From contig JAEWYQ010000017.1 in NCBI GenBank assembly GCA_023395555.1, positions 1 through 64,000 of the forward strand: a stretch of DNA of 64,000 bases, read 5' to 3'. Position numbers and translations under genes: made by a program. Below the pieces are notes generated by a model that searched no databases, was not told the DNA's origin, and saw only the letters and a program-made list of their open reading frames with translations. Origin of the DNA: Bacillota bacterium. GTDB lineage: Bacteria; Bacillota; Clostridia; Lachnospirales; Lachnospiraceae. Positions 18,365 to 26,915 of this stretch are shown piece after piece; position 1 is the first letter of the stretch, and each line of letters opens with the position of its first letter.

Positions 18365-19039
18365 ATGAGATATATTACCATTGCTCTGGCAAAGGGCCGG
18401 CTGGCATTTCATACATTGGAGATGCTTGAGAAAATTGGAATTTCCTGTGATGAGATAAAGGATAAATCCTCCAGAAAGCTGATTTTTGTAAATGAGGAGC
18501 TGAAGCTGAAGTTCTTTCTGGCAAAGGCCAGTGATGTGCCCACTTATGTGGAGTATGGAGCTGCTGATATCGGCGTTGTGGGAAAGGATACCATACTGGA
18601 GGAAGGCCGCAAGATGTATGAGGTGGTGGATCTGGGGCTGGGCAAATGCAGGATGTGTGTGGCGGGGCCTGCTTCTGCCAGGGAATTGCTGAAGCATGGA
18701 GAGCTGATCCGGGTAGCTACCAAATATCCCAATATAGCCAAGGATTATTTCTATAATAAGAAGCATCAGACCGTGGAGATTATCAAACTCAACGGTTCCA
18801 TTGAATTGGCCCCCATCGTCGGGCTCTCCGAGGTCATCGTAGATATTGTGGAAACAGGCTCCACCCTCCGGGAAAACGGACTTATGGTGCTGGAGGAGAT
18901 CTGCAGCCTGTCGGCCCGTATGGTGGTCAACGAGGTAAGCATGAAGATGGAGCATGAGAGAATCTCCAAAATAATACGGGATCTGAAGGATGTTGTACAA
19001 GGAAATAACGAAGCGTTGGAAAGGGCGGGACAGATATGA
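18365..19039 (+). CDS. hisG: ATP phosphoribosyltransferase catalytic subunit HisG, short form
   Basis: Condenses ATP and PRPP to phosphoribosyl-ATP, the committed step of histidine synthesis. 224 aa without the C-terminal ACT-like regulatory domain, so it is the short form that depends on HisZ. Motifs: IALAKGRL at the N-terminus, [12 protein letters not shown], and the PRPP loop [27 protein letters not shown] precedes ATG 18365, 14 nt after hisZ. Its last bases overlap the hisD start (ATGA), so the two are translationally coupled. Confidence 0.96.
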   Translation: MRYITIALAKGRLAFHTLEMLEKIGISCDEIKDKSSRKLIFVNEELKLKFFLAKASDVPTYVEYGAADIGVVGKDTILEEGRKMYEVVDLGLGKCRMCVAGPASARELLKHGELIRVATKYPNIAKDYFYNKKHQTVEIIKLNGSIELAPIVGLSEVIVDIVETGSTLRENGLMVLEEICSLSARMVVNEVSMKMEHERISKIIRDLKDVVQGNNEALERAGQI

Positions 19040-20325
19040 GAATCGTTGAGCTGAATGCGGAAACCAGAAAGAATATATTAGAGGACCTGTTAAAGAGAAG
19101 TCCGAACCAGTATGAGCAATACGCCGATAAGGTGGCGGATATCTTAAAAGAGGTAAAGACCAGAGGGGATGAAGCCCTGTTTGAATACACAGAGAGGTTT
19201 GATAAGGCCAGGATTACGAAGGAAACGATCCGGGTTACGGAGGAGGAGATAGACGACGCATATACTAAGGTGGATCCCTCCGTCATGGAGGTCATACGCA
19301 AGGCCATCAAAAACATTGAAAGCTATCACAGCAAACAGAAGCAGTATGGATGGTTTGATACTACGGAGAACGGAACCATTCTGGGGCAGAAGGTAACTCC
19401 CATCGCCGCCGCAGGAGTATATGTGCCGGGGGGTAAGGCTGCCTATCCTTCCTCCGTGCTCATGAATGTGATTCCGGCCAGAGTAGCAGGCGTTACCAGA
19501 ATAGCCATGACCACTCCTCCCGACCGGGAAGGCAGGGTGAATCCGGGAACTCTGGTAGCCGCAAGGGAAGCCGGAGTGACAGAAATCTATAAGGCGGGAG
19601 GAGCCCAGGCAATTGCTGCTCTGGCCTACGGTACGGAGAGCATCGCCAAGGTAGATAAAATTGTTGGCCCCGGCAATATCTATGTGGCATTGGCAAAGAA
19701 AGCCGTCTACGGGCATGTCAGCATTGATTCCATCGCAGGACCCAGTGAAATTCTGGTATTGGCCGATGAGACCGCCAATCCCCGGTATATTGCGGCAGAT
19801 CTGCTGTCCCAGGCGGAGCATGACGAATTGGCCTCCGCAATCCTGATTACTACCAGCAAGGAGCTGGCCCGGAAGGTATCCCAGGAAGTAGACAGGTTTG
19901 CTCAGGAGCTTTCCCGCAGTGAGATGATACGCAGTTCCCTGGATAATTACGGGTATCTCATGGTGGCGGAGACCCTGGAGGACGCCATCGATGCTGCCAA
20001 TGAAATTGCTTCCGAACACCTGGAAATCATGACAAAGGATGCTTTTATGGTTATGACGAAGATCAGGAATGCGGGCGCGATCTTTATCGGAGAATATTCC
20101 AGCGAGCCTCTGGGCGACTATATGGCCGGACCAAACCACATCCTGCCTACCAACGGCACGGCAAAATTCTTCTCGCCCCTGGGGGTGGATGATTTTGTCA
20201 AGAAGTCAAGTATCATTGCCTATTCCCGGGAAGCTCTGGAGCCGATCTATAAGGACATTATAAAATTTGCCGATTCGGAGGGATTGACAGCACATGCCAA
20301 TTCCATTGCGGTACGTTTTGAATAG
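19036..20325 (+). CDS. hisD: Histidinol dehydrogenase HisD
   Basis: Zinc, NAD-dependent oxidation of histidinol to histidine, the last two steps of the pathway. 429 aa. Signatures: [66 protein letters not shown] (catalytic and zinc His), ASEHLEIM and [14 protein letters not shown]. It overlaps the end of hisG by 4 nt. After its stop comes a 348-nt gap filled largely by 87-bp repeats before hisB. Confidence 0.97.
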   Translation: MRIVELNAETRKNILEDLLKRSPNQYEQYADKVADILKEVKTRGDEALFEYTERFDKARITKETIRVTEEEIDDAYTKVDPSVMEVIRKAIKNIESYHSKQKQYGWFDTTENGTILGQKVTPIAAAGVYVPGGKAAYPSSVLMNVIPARVAGVTRIAMTTPPDREGRVNPGTLVAAREAGVTEIYKAGGAQAIAALAYGTESIAKVDKIVGPGNIYVALAKKAVYGHVSIDSIAGPSEILVLADETANPRYIAADLLSQAEHDELASAILITTSKELARKVSQEVDRFAQELSRSEMIRSSLDNYGYLMVAETLEDAIDAANEIASEHLEIMTKDAFMVMTKIRNAGAIFIGEYSSEPLGDYMAGPNHILPTNGTAKFFSPLGVDDFVKKSSIIAYSREALEPIYKDIIKFADSEGLTAHANSIAVRFE

Positions 20326-20374
20326 GTTTGAATAGGATAGGAACGCATTGTTTCGTTTCGTCGAGAAAAGAAGT

Positions 20375-20402
20375 TTGACATTTAATTGACGTATAGTATA
20401 AT
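20375..20402 (+). promoter_or_regulatory. Probable internal promoter of the his operon
   Basis: TTGACA (20375-20380) and TATAAT (20397-20402), 16 bp apart, just after hisD. The -10 box is also the first six bases of the 87-bp repeat. It could drive hisB-hisA-hisIE independently. Confidence 0.65.
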
Positions 20403-20638
20403 TAAAGCGGAATGAGCATGATGCGAGCGTGCTCGCGATCATGCGATTGGAGCTAAAGATCATGAACATATTTTTGTTCATGATATAATTAAAGCGGAAT
20501 GAGCATGATGCGAGCACGCTCGCGATCATGCGATTGGAGCTGAAGATCATGAACATATTTTTGTTCATGATATAATTAAAGCGGAATGAGGAAATGCAAG
20601 CTTGCTTGCGATTTCCGACTGGAGCTAAAGATCATGAA
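20397..20638 (+). repeat. 87-bp tandem repeat with two hairpins, two full copies and one partial
   Basis: Copies start at 20397, 20484 and 20571, each with TATAATTAAAGCGGAATGAG. Copies 1 and 2 carry hairpin A (GCATGATGCGAGC / GCTCGCGATCATGC, at 20416-20444 in copy 1), then GATTGGAGCTAAAG, then hairpin B (ATCATGAACA / TGTTCATGAT, 20459-20484). Copy 3 has hairpin A rebuilt with other bases (GGAAATGCAAGC / GCTTGCGATTTCC, 20590-20616), keeps GGAGCTAAAGATCATGAA and lacks hairpin B. Copies 1 and 2 differ only in the loop pair (GT or AC) and one base. The paired changes indicate selection on structure. A diverged copy lies before spoIIM (54092-54188). Function unknown. Confidence 0.85.
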
Positions 20639-20673
20639 AGAGAGAAATATACAGAAAGTGAGGAACATGCAGG

Positions 20674-21267
20674 ATGACCATCCGAAATGCAGTGATAAGC
20701 CGTAAGACAAGGGAGACGGAGATCGATATGGAATTTACTGTGGACGGAAGCGGCAAGGCAGAGATTGAGACCGGGGTCGGTTTCTTTGATCATATGCTGG
20801 ACAGCTTTTCAAGACATGGCTTCTTTGATCTGAAGCTGGAGGTAAAGGGTGATTTATACGTGGATTCACACCATACGGTTGAGGATACCGGTATTGTCCT
20901 GGGACAGGCGATAAAAAAAGCATTAGGAGACAAGCAGGGGATAAAACGTTATGGTTCCTGCATTCTTCCCATGGATGAGAGTCTGGTGCTCTGTGCCATT
21001 GATTTATCGGGACGGCCTTATTTGTCCTATGAGCTGGATCTCACGGCAGACAGGCTGGGATATATGGAAGCGGAGCTGGTAAAGGAATTTTTCTATGCTC
21101 TTTCCTATTCGGCCGGTATGAACTTACATATCAAAAAAATCAGCGGCGGCAATAACCACCACGTGGTAGAAGCGGCCTTCAAAGCCTTTGCCAAGGCTCT
21201 GGATGAGGCCTGCGGCTATGATCAGCGGATCAGCGGGGTATTATCAACAAAGGGTTCCATGGAATAG
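20674..21267 (+). CDS. hisB: Imidazoleglycerol-phosphate dehydratase HisB
   Basis: Mn2+-dependent dehydration of imidazole glycerol phosphate to imidazole acetol phosphate. 197 aa, the monofunctional form without a histidinol-phosphatase domain. Signatures: GVGFFDHMLDSFSRHG, DSHHTVEDTGIVLGQAI and SGGNNHHVVEAAFKAFAKAL, which supply the metal-binding His and Glu residues. ATG 20674 is preceded by GAGGAAC. It lies directly downstream of the 87-bp repeat array, whose last copy forms its leader. Confidence 0.96.
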   Translation: MTIRNAVISRKTRETEIDMEFTVDGSGKAEIETGVGFFDHMLDSFSRHGFFDLKLEVKGDLYVDSHHTVEDTGIVLGQAIKKALGDKQGIKRYGSCILPMDESLVLCAIDLSGRPYLSYELDLTADRLGYMEAELVKEFFYALSYSAGMNLHIKKISGGNNHHVVEAAFKAFAKALDEACGYDQRISGVLSTKGSME

Positions 21268-21348
21268 ACCTTCCTATAATGTGAGATCATAGAATATGGA
21301 TCCACCGCTCATTAATTTTTAACTGCCAGGGGCAGAACGGAGGCTGAT

Positions 21349-22074
21349 ATGAAATTATTTCCGGCAATTGATATTAAAAACGGGCAATGCGTCAGACTGA
21401 GACAGGGCAACTTTCAGGATGTATTGGTATATTCTGACGTACCTTTAAAAATAGCAAAACAATGGGAAGCTGCAGGGGCTTCCTTTATCCATATAGTGGA
21501 TCTGGACGGAGCTCTGGTGGGACATTCCGTGAATGATGAAGTGATCAAGAGTATTGTAGCCGAGGTTAAGATTCCGATCCAGGTGGGCGGCGGTATCCGG
21601 ACGATCAAAGACATTGAGAATAAGCTGAACCTGGGAGTGGAGAGAGTAATCATCGGAACCAAGGCGGTGAAGGATCCTGCCTTTATCAAGGAAGTGGTTA
21701 CCGCTTTCGGGGCGGAACGAATTGTTATCGGTATTGATGCCAAGGATGGCATGGTTGCCATTGAGGGCTGGGAGAAGGTCAGCAACTACCAGGCGACTGC
21801 TCTGGCACTGGAAATGAAGCAATATGGGGTACAGACCATTGTTTATACGGATATTTCCAAGGACGGCATGCTGCAGGGGCCGAATATTACCCATACCAGA
21901 GAGATGATTCAGATCAGCGGATTAAATATCATTGCTTCCGGCGGCGTATCCTCCATGAAGGATCTGGAGATGCTGGAGGAGATTAAGGCCTATGGGGCTA
22001 TTGTGGGAAAGGCGCTGTATGAAAACCGAATTGATCTCAGGCAGGCCGTCAGTCTCTATGAGAAGATGAAGTAA
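21349..22074 (+). CDS. hisA: Phosphoribosylformimino-5-aminoimidazole carboxamide ribotide isomerase HisA
   Basis: TIM-barrel isomerase (ProFAR to PRFAR), 241 aa. It begins MKLFPAIDIKNGQCVRLRQG with catalytic Asp8. It continues with HIVDLDGA, VGGGIRTI, FGAERIVIGIDAKDG, the second catalytic Asp region VYTDISKDGMLQGPN, and IASGGVSSM. ATG 21349 has CGGAGG upstream. It lies 81 nt after hisB and 22 nt before the HisIE fusion. Confidence 0.96.
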   Translation: MKLFPAIDIKNGQCVRLRQGNFQDVLVYSDVPLKIAKQWEAAGASFIHIVDLDGALVGHSVNDEVIKSIVAEVKIPIQVGGGIRTIKDIENKLNLGVERVIIGTKAVKDPAFIKEVVTAFGAERIVIGIDAKDGMVAIEGWEKVSNYQATALALEMKQYGVQTIVYTDISKDGMLQGPNITHTREMIQISGLNIIASGGVSSMKDLEMLEEIKAYGAIVGKALYENRIDLRQAVSLYEKMK

Positions 22075-22096
22075 AATTCCAGGAGGTATATAGAAA

Positions 22097-23389
22097 ATGT
22101 CATACAAGAGGATAATCCCCTATATTAATGCGGAGAATGAGATCCCGGGCAATGTACGTAAGCTGGCCCGGGAATATTCCTCCGGGGGAGCGGACGGACT
22201 GCTGATTTATAATTATTCCAAGGATGAGAAATCCAGAGAAGAGTTCCTGGCGTTAGCCAAGGAGCTGTCCAGAGAGATAGATATCCCTTTTATCCTGGGC
22301 TGCTATGTGCAGCGATTGGAGGATATTAAAAAAGCGATCTATACCGGTGCGGATACGGTACTGATAAAATATACCCTCTTAAACAGCAAGGAACTGCTGA
22401 AGGAGGCCGCCGGACGTTTTGGCTCCCAAAAGCTGATGGTAGAAATCGATATGATGGATTGTATGGATACCGACAATGGGAAGACGGGTAAGCCGGGCGG
22501 CACAGATATCTGTCATGCCCTGGCGGAGTACGGAGCCGGTGCGCTTCTGGTCAAGCATGTAGCTCTGTCGGTGAACACCAAAGCAAAGATGGAAGCATCG
22601 CCAATTCCCGTTATCATCCGTGACAGCCTGATTCGCAATGATATCGGCAATTTGCTGGAGATACCCAATGTGGCGGGCGTATCCACGAATTTTTACGAGA
22701 ATAAGGATATCATGAAGGCGAAGCAGGCCCTGCAGTCTGAGGGAATCCAGGTGAATACCTTTGAAAGCAAGCTTCCCTTTTCCGAGTTTAAGAAGGATAT
22801 CAACGGCCTGGTACCGGTAGTTGTACAGGATTACCGTTCCAGGGAAGTATTAATGCTGGCATATATGAATGAGGAAGCTTATCAGAAGACCGTTGTGACA
22901 GGGCGCATGACCTATTACTCCAGAAGCCGTCAGGAGCTGTGGACGAAGGGGGAGACCTCGGGGCATTACCAGTATCTGAAGGAGCTGTCCCTGGATTGTG
23001 ACAGCGATACCCTCCTGGCCCGGGTGCAGCAGATTGACGCTGCCTGCCACACCGGCAATTACAGCTGTTTCTTCACGGAACTGGTGAAGAAGGACTATAA
23101 GAAAATCGATCCCTTCCATGTCTTCCAGGAGGTCTATGATGTTATTCAGGAGCGGAGGAAGAATCCTAAAGAAGGCTCCTATACCAATTATCTTTTTGAC
23201 AAGGGAATCGATAAGATATTGAAGAAATGCGGAGAGGAAGCCGCCGAGATTATTATTGCTGCTAAAAATCCGGATTCCCAGGAACTGCGGTATGAGATAG
23301 CGGATTTTCTCTATCACCTGATGGTCTTAATGTCGGAATGCAATCTGGACTGGGAGGACATTACCACAGAGCTGGCTAATCGAAAATAG
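22097..23389 (+). CDS. hisIE: HisIE with an N-terminal degenerate HisF-like domain
   Basis: Three-part protein of 430 aa. Residues 1-215 resemble the HisF barrel: [10 protein letters not shown] at the start, [16 protein letters not shown] and [12 protein letters not shown]. The first catalytic Asp of HisF (D11) is Asn11, and the second-half motif with the phosphate loops is not recognisable. Residues 230-330 are HisI (phosphoribosyl-AMP cyclohydrolase), with zinc ligands in DCDSDT (300-305) and CHTGNYSC (317-324). Residues 343-430 are HisE (phosphoribosyl-ATP pyrophosphatase), with [16 protein letters not shown]. HisI and HisE look intact. The HisF-like part is probably structural or regulatory, not a working cyclase. 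No separate hisF or hisH is in the window. Confidence 0.9.
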   Translation: MSYKRIIPYINAENEIPGNVRKLAREYSSGGADGLLIYNYSKDEKSREEFLALAKELSREIDIPFILGCYVQRLEDIKKAIYTGADTVLIKYTLLNSKELLKEAAGRFGSQKLMVEIDMMDCMDTDNGKTGKPGGTDICHALAEYGAGALLVKHVALSVNTKAKMEASPIPVIIRDSLIRNDIGNLLEIPNVAGVSTNFYENKDIMKAKQALQSEGIQVNTFESKLPFSEFKKDINGLVPVVVQDYRSREVLMLAYMNEEAYQKTVVTGRMTYYSRSRQELWTKGETSGHYQYLKELSLDCDSDTLLARVQQIDAACHTGNYSCFFTELVKKDYKKIDPFHVFQEVYDVIQERRKNPKEGSYTNYLFDKGIDKILKKCGEEAAEIIIAAKNPDSQELRYEIADFLYHLMVLMSECNLDWEDITTELANRK

Positions 23390-23410
23390 CGGTTCTTATA
23401 TAGGATGTGA

Positions 23411-23463
23411 CAGGGAGTGTTATGTTAAAAGCCATTATAAGGTGCTTAGCATAACACTCCCTG
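23411..23463 (+). terminator. 14-bp inverted repeat at the end of the his operon
   Basis: CAGGGAGTGTTATG (23411-23424) is perfectly complementary to CATAACACTCCCTG (23450-23463), with a 25-nt loop. No U tract follows, so it may be an mRNA 3'-end stabiliser or a weak terminator. Confidence 0.5.
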
Positions 23464-23483
23464 CGTAAGAACGAAAATAGTGA

Positions 23484-23512
23484 TTGAATATTTAGATAAA
23501 TTATTTTATACT
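23484..23512 (+). promoter_or_regulatory. Sigma-A promoter of alaS
   Basis: TTGAAT (23484-23489) and TATACT (23507-23512) with 17-bp spacing. The start site would fall near 23519, at the 5' edge of the structured leader. Confidence 0.78.
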
Positions 23513-23515
23513 AAG

Positions 23516-23599
23516 AGCTGTCAGCATGACCGGGTGTCCCGGACAACCGCATCGTTTTCAGGGAGGGGATGCCGAAACGGTTTTGCTTTATTGACAGCT
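23516..23599 (+). ncRNA. Structured leader of alaS, candidate cis-regulatory RNA
   Basis: AGCTGTCA (23516-23523) closes with TGACAGCT (23592-23599). Inside are CCGGG-TGT-CCCGG (23530-23542) and GCATC / GATGC (23549-23553 and 23568-23572). Together these form a multi-branched structure beginning at the predicted transcription start. It lacks T-box hallmarks (no specifier stem, no conserved T-box sequence, no terminator). It was not matched to a known riboswitch by eye. Confidence 0.5.
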
Positions 23600-23660
23600 G
23601 ATGCATGTCTGTTCAGAAATTTATATGATACAAATTTATATTATACAGGAGGCAAGTAAC

Positions 23661-26303
23661 GTGCAAACATATGGAGTAAACGAACTGAGAAAAATGTTTC
23701 TGGAATTTTTCGAAAGCAAGGGGCACCTGGTGCTCAACAGCTTTCCTTTAGTTCCTCATAATGATAACAGTCTGCTGCTGATCAATTCCGGTATGGCTCC
23801 CTTAAAGCCGTATTTTACCGGACAAGAGATCCCGCCCAGGAAGCGTGTGGCCACCTGCCAGAAGTGTATCCGTACCCCGGATATTGAGAATGTTGGCAAG
23901 ACGGCAAGACATGGCACTTTCTTTGAAATGCTGGGGAACTTCTCCTTTGGCGATTATTTTAAGCAGGAAGCCATTGCCTGGTCCTGGGAATTCATGACTA
24001 AGGTAGTGGGGCTGGAAGCGGACCGCCTGTATCCTTCCGTCTATGAGGAGGATGATGAGGCATTTGAGATCTGGAATAAAGAGATCGGAATTGCACCGGA
24101 GCGGATCTTCCGCTTTGGCAAGGCGGATAATTTTTGGGAGCATGGAGCCGGTCCCTGCGGTCCCTGTTCGGAGATTTATTATGACAGGGGTATTAAGTAC
24201 GGCTGCGGGAAGGAAGGCTGTACCGTCGGCTGTGACTGTGACCGCTTCATTGAGATATGGAATAATGTGTTCACCCAGTTTAACGGCGATGGAAAGGGCA
24301 ATTACGAAGAGCTGGAGAATAAGAATATAGATACGGGCATGGGGCTGGAGCGTCTGGCTGCCGTTGTCCAGGATGTGGACTCCATCTTTGACGTGGATAC
24401 CATGAAAGCAATCCGCGATAAAGTCTGTGCGCTGGCTCATGTCCAGTACAAGACGGATGAGAAGAAGGATGTCTCCATCCGTAAGATTACGGATCACATC
24501 CGTTCCACCACCTTTATGGCCTCCGACGGCGTTATCCCTTCCAACGAGGGCAGGGGCTATGTTCTGCGCCGGCTTCTCCGGGGAGCGGCCCGTCACGGCA
24601 GGCTGCTGGGGATAGAAGGCAATTTCATGGCGGAGCTGGCTAAGGTTGTAATAGAGGAGCACAGGGACGGCTATCCCGAATTGGAGGAGAAGAAGGAATA
24701 TATTATGAAGCTCCTCACCATAGAAGAGGAAAAGTTCAATAAAACCATAGACCAGGGACTTGGAATCCTTGCCGAGATGGAGAAGGAGCTGGAGAAGAGC
24801 CAGTCCAGGATGCTGTCCGGCGAGAATGTATTCAAGCTGTATGATACCTATGGCTTTCCTCTGGACCTGACGAAGGAAATATTAGAGGAGAAGGGCCTGG
24901 AGGTAGATGAAAAGGGCTTCCGCGCTGCAATGGAGGTACAAAGGGCCACGGCCAGAGGTGCCCGAGGGACTACGAATTATATGGGAGCGGAGGAGACCGT
25001 GTACCAGCAGCTGGATGCGGCGCTTACCTCGGTATTTGTAGGGTATGAGACACTTACCCATTCTTCTCCGATTATTGCATTAACCACGGAAACAGAGCTG
25101 GCAGATGAACTGATCGCAGGACAGAGGGGAACCATTCTGGTTCAGGAAACCCCCTTCTATGCAACCAGCGGCGGACAGGCAGCGGATACCGGCAGCATCC
25201 GTACCAAAGAGGCGGAATTCGAAGTGGAAGACACCATTAAGCTTCCCGGCGGCAAGATCGGGCATGTAGGAACCGTTACAAAAGGTATCTTCAAGCCGGG
25301 GGACAAGGCGGAGCTGGAAGTGAACGCGGCGCAGAGAGCGGCAACGGCAAAGAATCACAGCGCTACCCATCTGCTGCAGAAAGCTCTCCGCACTGTGCTG
25401 GGAGCCCATGTAGAACAGGCTGGCTCCATGGTAAGCGAGGATCGGCTGCGCTTTGACTTCACCCATTTTTCGGCTCTTACTCCGCAGGAAATCAGCCGTG
25501 TGGAGGAACTGGTCAATGAGCAGATTTCCAACGGACTTCCGGTGAATACCAGGATCATGAATATTGAGGCGGCCAAGAAGGAAGGCGCCATGGCATTATT
25601 CGGAGAGAAATATGCCAATGATGTCCGTGTCGTATCCATGGGAGATTACAGCAAGGAGCTGTGCGGCGGCACACATGTGTCCAATACAGGCGTGATAACC
25701 GTATTCAAGATTTTATCCGAGGCAGGCATTGCCGCAGGGGTAAGACGAATCGAAGCGCTGACCGGCAACGGTGTTCTGGCTTATTACAGAGAGCTGGAGC
25801 AGGAGCTGAATGCGGCGGCCAGAGCAGCCAGGACGGAGCCGTCCCAGCTGACGGCCCGTATTGAGAATTACATGGAAGAAATCAAGGCATTAAAATCAGA
25901 AAATGAAAAATTAAAGAGTAAGCTGGCAGGCAACGCTCTGGGGGATGTTATGAACCAGGTGACCGAGGTCAAAGGAGTCAGGCTCCTGGCGGTGAAGCTG
26001 CCGGACGTGGATATGAATGAGCTTCGCAACCTTGGCGACCAGCTGAAGGAGAAGCTGGGCGAGGGCGTCATCATCCTGGCATCCGCAACCGCACCGGATA
26101 AGGTGAATCTGCTTGCAATGGCTACAGAGGGTGCTATGGCAAAGGGAGCCCATGCGGGTAATTTGATCAAGGCATTGGCGGCTCTGGTAGGCGGCGGTGG
26201 CGGCGGCAGACCGAATATGGCACAGGCGGGCGGTAAGAACGCGGCGGGTATTGATGCTGTGATTTCTGCTGCGCAGGAGGCACTGGGCAGCCAGATAAAA
26301 TAG
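23661..26303 (+). CDS. alaS: Alanyl-tRNA synthetase AlaRS
   Basis: Class II synthetase, 880 aa, normal full length. The aminoacylation core starts TYGVNELRKMFLEFFESKGH and includes NSGMAPLKPYF, RHGTFFEMLGNFSFGDYF and GMGLERLA. The editing domain has the zinc motif NHSATHLLQKAL with CGGTH. The coiled coil and the Gly-rich C-Ala domain (GGGGGGRPNMAQAGG) close the protein. GTG 23661 is 8 nt after AGGAGG. The upstream in-frame codon at 23601 has no site and would add an atypical leader. It has its own promoter and structured leader. Confidence 0.98.
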   Translation: MQTYGVNELRKMFLEFFESKGHLVLNSFPLVPHNDNSLLLINSGMAPLKPYFTGQEIPPRKRVATCQKCIRTPDIENVGKTARHGTFFEMLGNFSFGDYFKQEAIAWSWEFMTKVVGLEADRLYPSVYEEDDEAFEIWNKEIGIAPERIFRFGKADNFWEHGAGPCGPCSEIYYDRGIKYGCGKEGCTVGCDCDRFIEIWNNVFTQFNGDGKGNYEELENKNIDTGMGLERLAAVVQDVDSIFDVDTMKAIRDKVCALAHVQYKTDEKKDVSIRKITDHIRSTTFMASDGVIPSNEGRGYVLRRLLRGAARHGRLLGIEGNFMAELAKVVIEEHRDGYPELEEKKEYIMKLLTIEEEKFNKTIDQGLGILAEMEKELEKSQSRMLSGENVFKLYDTYGFPLDLTKEILEEKGLEVDEKGFRAAMEVQRATARGARGTTNYMGAEETVYQQLDAALTSVFVGYETLTHSSPIIALTTETELADELIAGQRGTILVQETPFYATSGGQAADTGSIRTKEAEFEVEDTIKLPGGKIGHVGTVTKGIFKPGDKAELEVNAAQRAATAKNHSATHLLQKALRTVLGAHVEQAGSMVSEDRLRFDFTHFSALTPQEISRVEELVNEQISNGLPVNTRIMNIEAAKKEGAMALFGEKYANDVRVVSMGDYSKELCGGTHVSNTGVITVFKILSEAGIAAGVRRIEALTGNGVLAYYRELEQELNAAARAARTEPSQLTARIENYMEEIKALKSENEKLKSKLAGNALGDVMNQVTEVKGVRLLAVKLPDVDMNELRNLGDQLKEKLGEGVIILASATAPDKVNLLAMATEGAMAKGAHAGNLIKALAALVGGGGGGRPNMAQAGGKNAAGIDAVISAAQEALGSQIK

Positions 26304-26394
26304 TTTATTTGTGTTTTGATGTAGGCTTGTTTTTATTACAAATGTCTGGTTTTACTTTGTAGTATACTTATAATACACAATCTACCAAAAACAC

Positions 26395-26423
26395 TTGACA
26401 ATCTTCAAATGTGGCACTATAAT
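26395..26423 (+). promoter_or_regulatory. Perfect-consensus sigma-A promoter of rpsU
   Basis: TTGACA (26395-26400) and TATAAT (26418-26423), 17 bp apart, 80 bp before rpsU. Such a strong promoter suits a ribosomal protein gene. Confidence 0.9.
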
Positions 26424-26502
26424 CATTTTAGTGCTATTCAAAAAATACCCAAACAGTTGTTTACGCACAATATACAACTGGAGGGAGGTTAGGTGTGAGA
26501 AT

Positions 26503-26676
26503 ATGTCCAATGTAATTGTAAAAGACAATGAAACATTAGATAGTGCTCTCCGCAGATTCAAAAGAAACTGCGCGAAAGCAGGTATCCAGCAGGAGATCCG
26601 TAAAAGGGAGCATTACGAGAAGCCCAGCGTAAGACGTAAGAAGAAGTCTGAAGCGGCAAGAAAACGTAAATATTAA
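26503..26676 (+). CDS. rpsU: 30S ribosomal protein S21
   Basis: 57-aa basic protein of the small subunit near the 16S 3' end. It begins [20 protein letters not shown] and ends [14 protein letters not shown], as in clostridial S21. GAGGGAGG lies upstream of ATG 26503. The open frame extends further upstream, but the family start is clear. It has its own consensus promoter and is followed by a terminator, so it is likely monocistronic. Confidence 0.97.
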   Translation: MSNVIVKDNETLDSALRRFKRNCAKAGIQQEIRKREHYEKPSVRRKKKSEAARKRKY

Positions 26677-26756
26677 AAATCAGTTTTGCTGGTTTTTAAC
26701 GAGAAAAAGCTTTGCTTTTTCGAGTCCATATTAAAATTAATATGTATTATGAAAGA

Positions 26757-26787
26757 AACTTCCGGCAGTAACTGCTGGAAGTTTTTT
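26757..26787 (+). terminator. Rho-independent terminator after rpsU
   Basis: CTTCCGGCAG (26759-26768) pairs with CTGCTGGAAG (26772-26781), then TTTTTT. A second hairpin GAAAAAGC-TTT-GCTTTTTC lies just before at about 26703-26721. Confidence 0.88.
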
Positions 26788-26915
26788 GTTGTATGGGGAA
26801 GTTCTTCCTGTCATGTAGTCTACTTATTCCGCAAATTTCATATATTATGAATGAAAGCCTGTAAAACAGACTTTAGGGAGGAGCGGTCTGATGCAGGCAG
26901 GAATGGAGGCGGGAT

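Noticed and set aside
20206..20568. 120-codon minus-strand ORF across the his repeats
   Set aside because: It arises because an 87-bp repeat (29 codons) preserves frame. It runs into hisD, has no ribosome site and is only repeat translation.
23411..23463. Third member of the conserved-loop hairpin family
   Set aside because: Stem geometry is similar, but the loop does not contain the TAC-ATGT pattern.
23516..23660. T-box riboswitch before alaS
   Set aside because: The leader is too short and lacks the specifier loop, the T-box sequence and an antiterminator/terminator pair.
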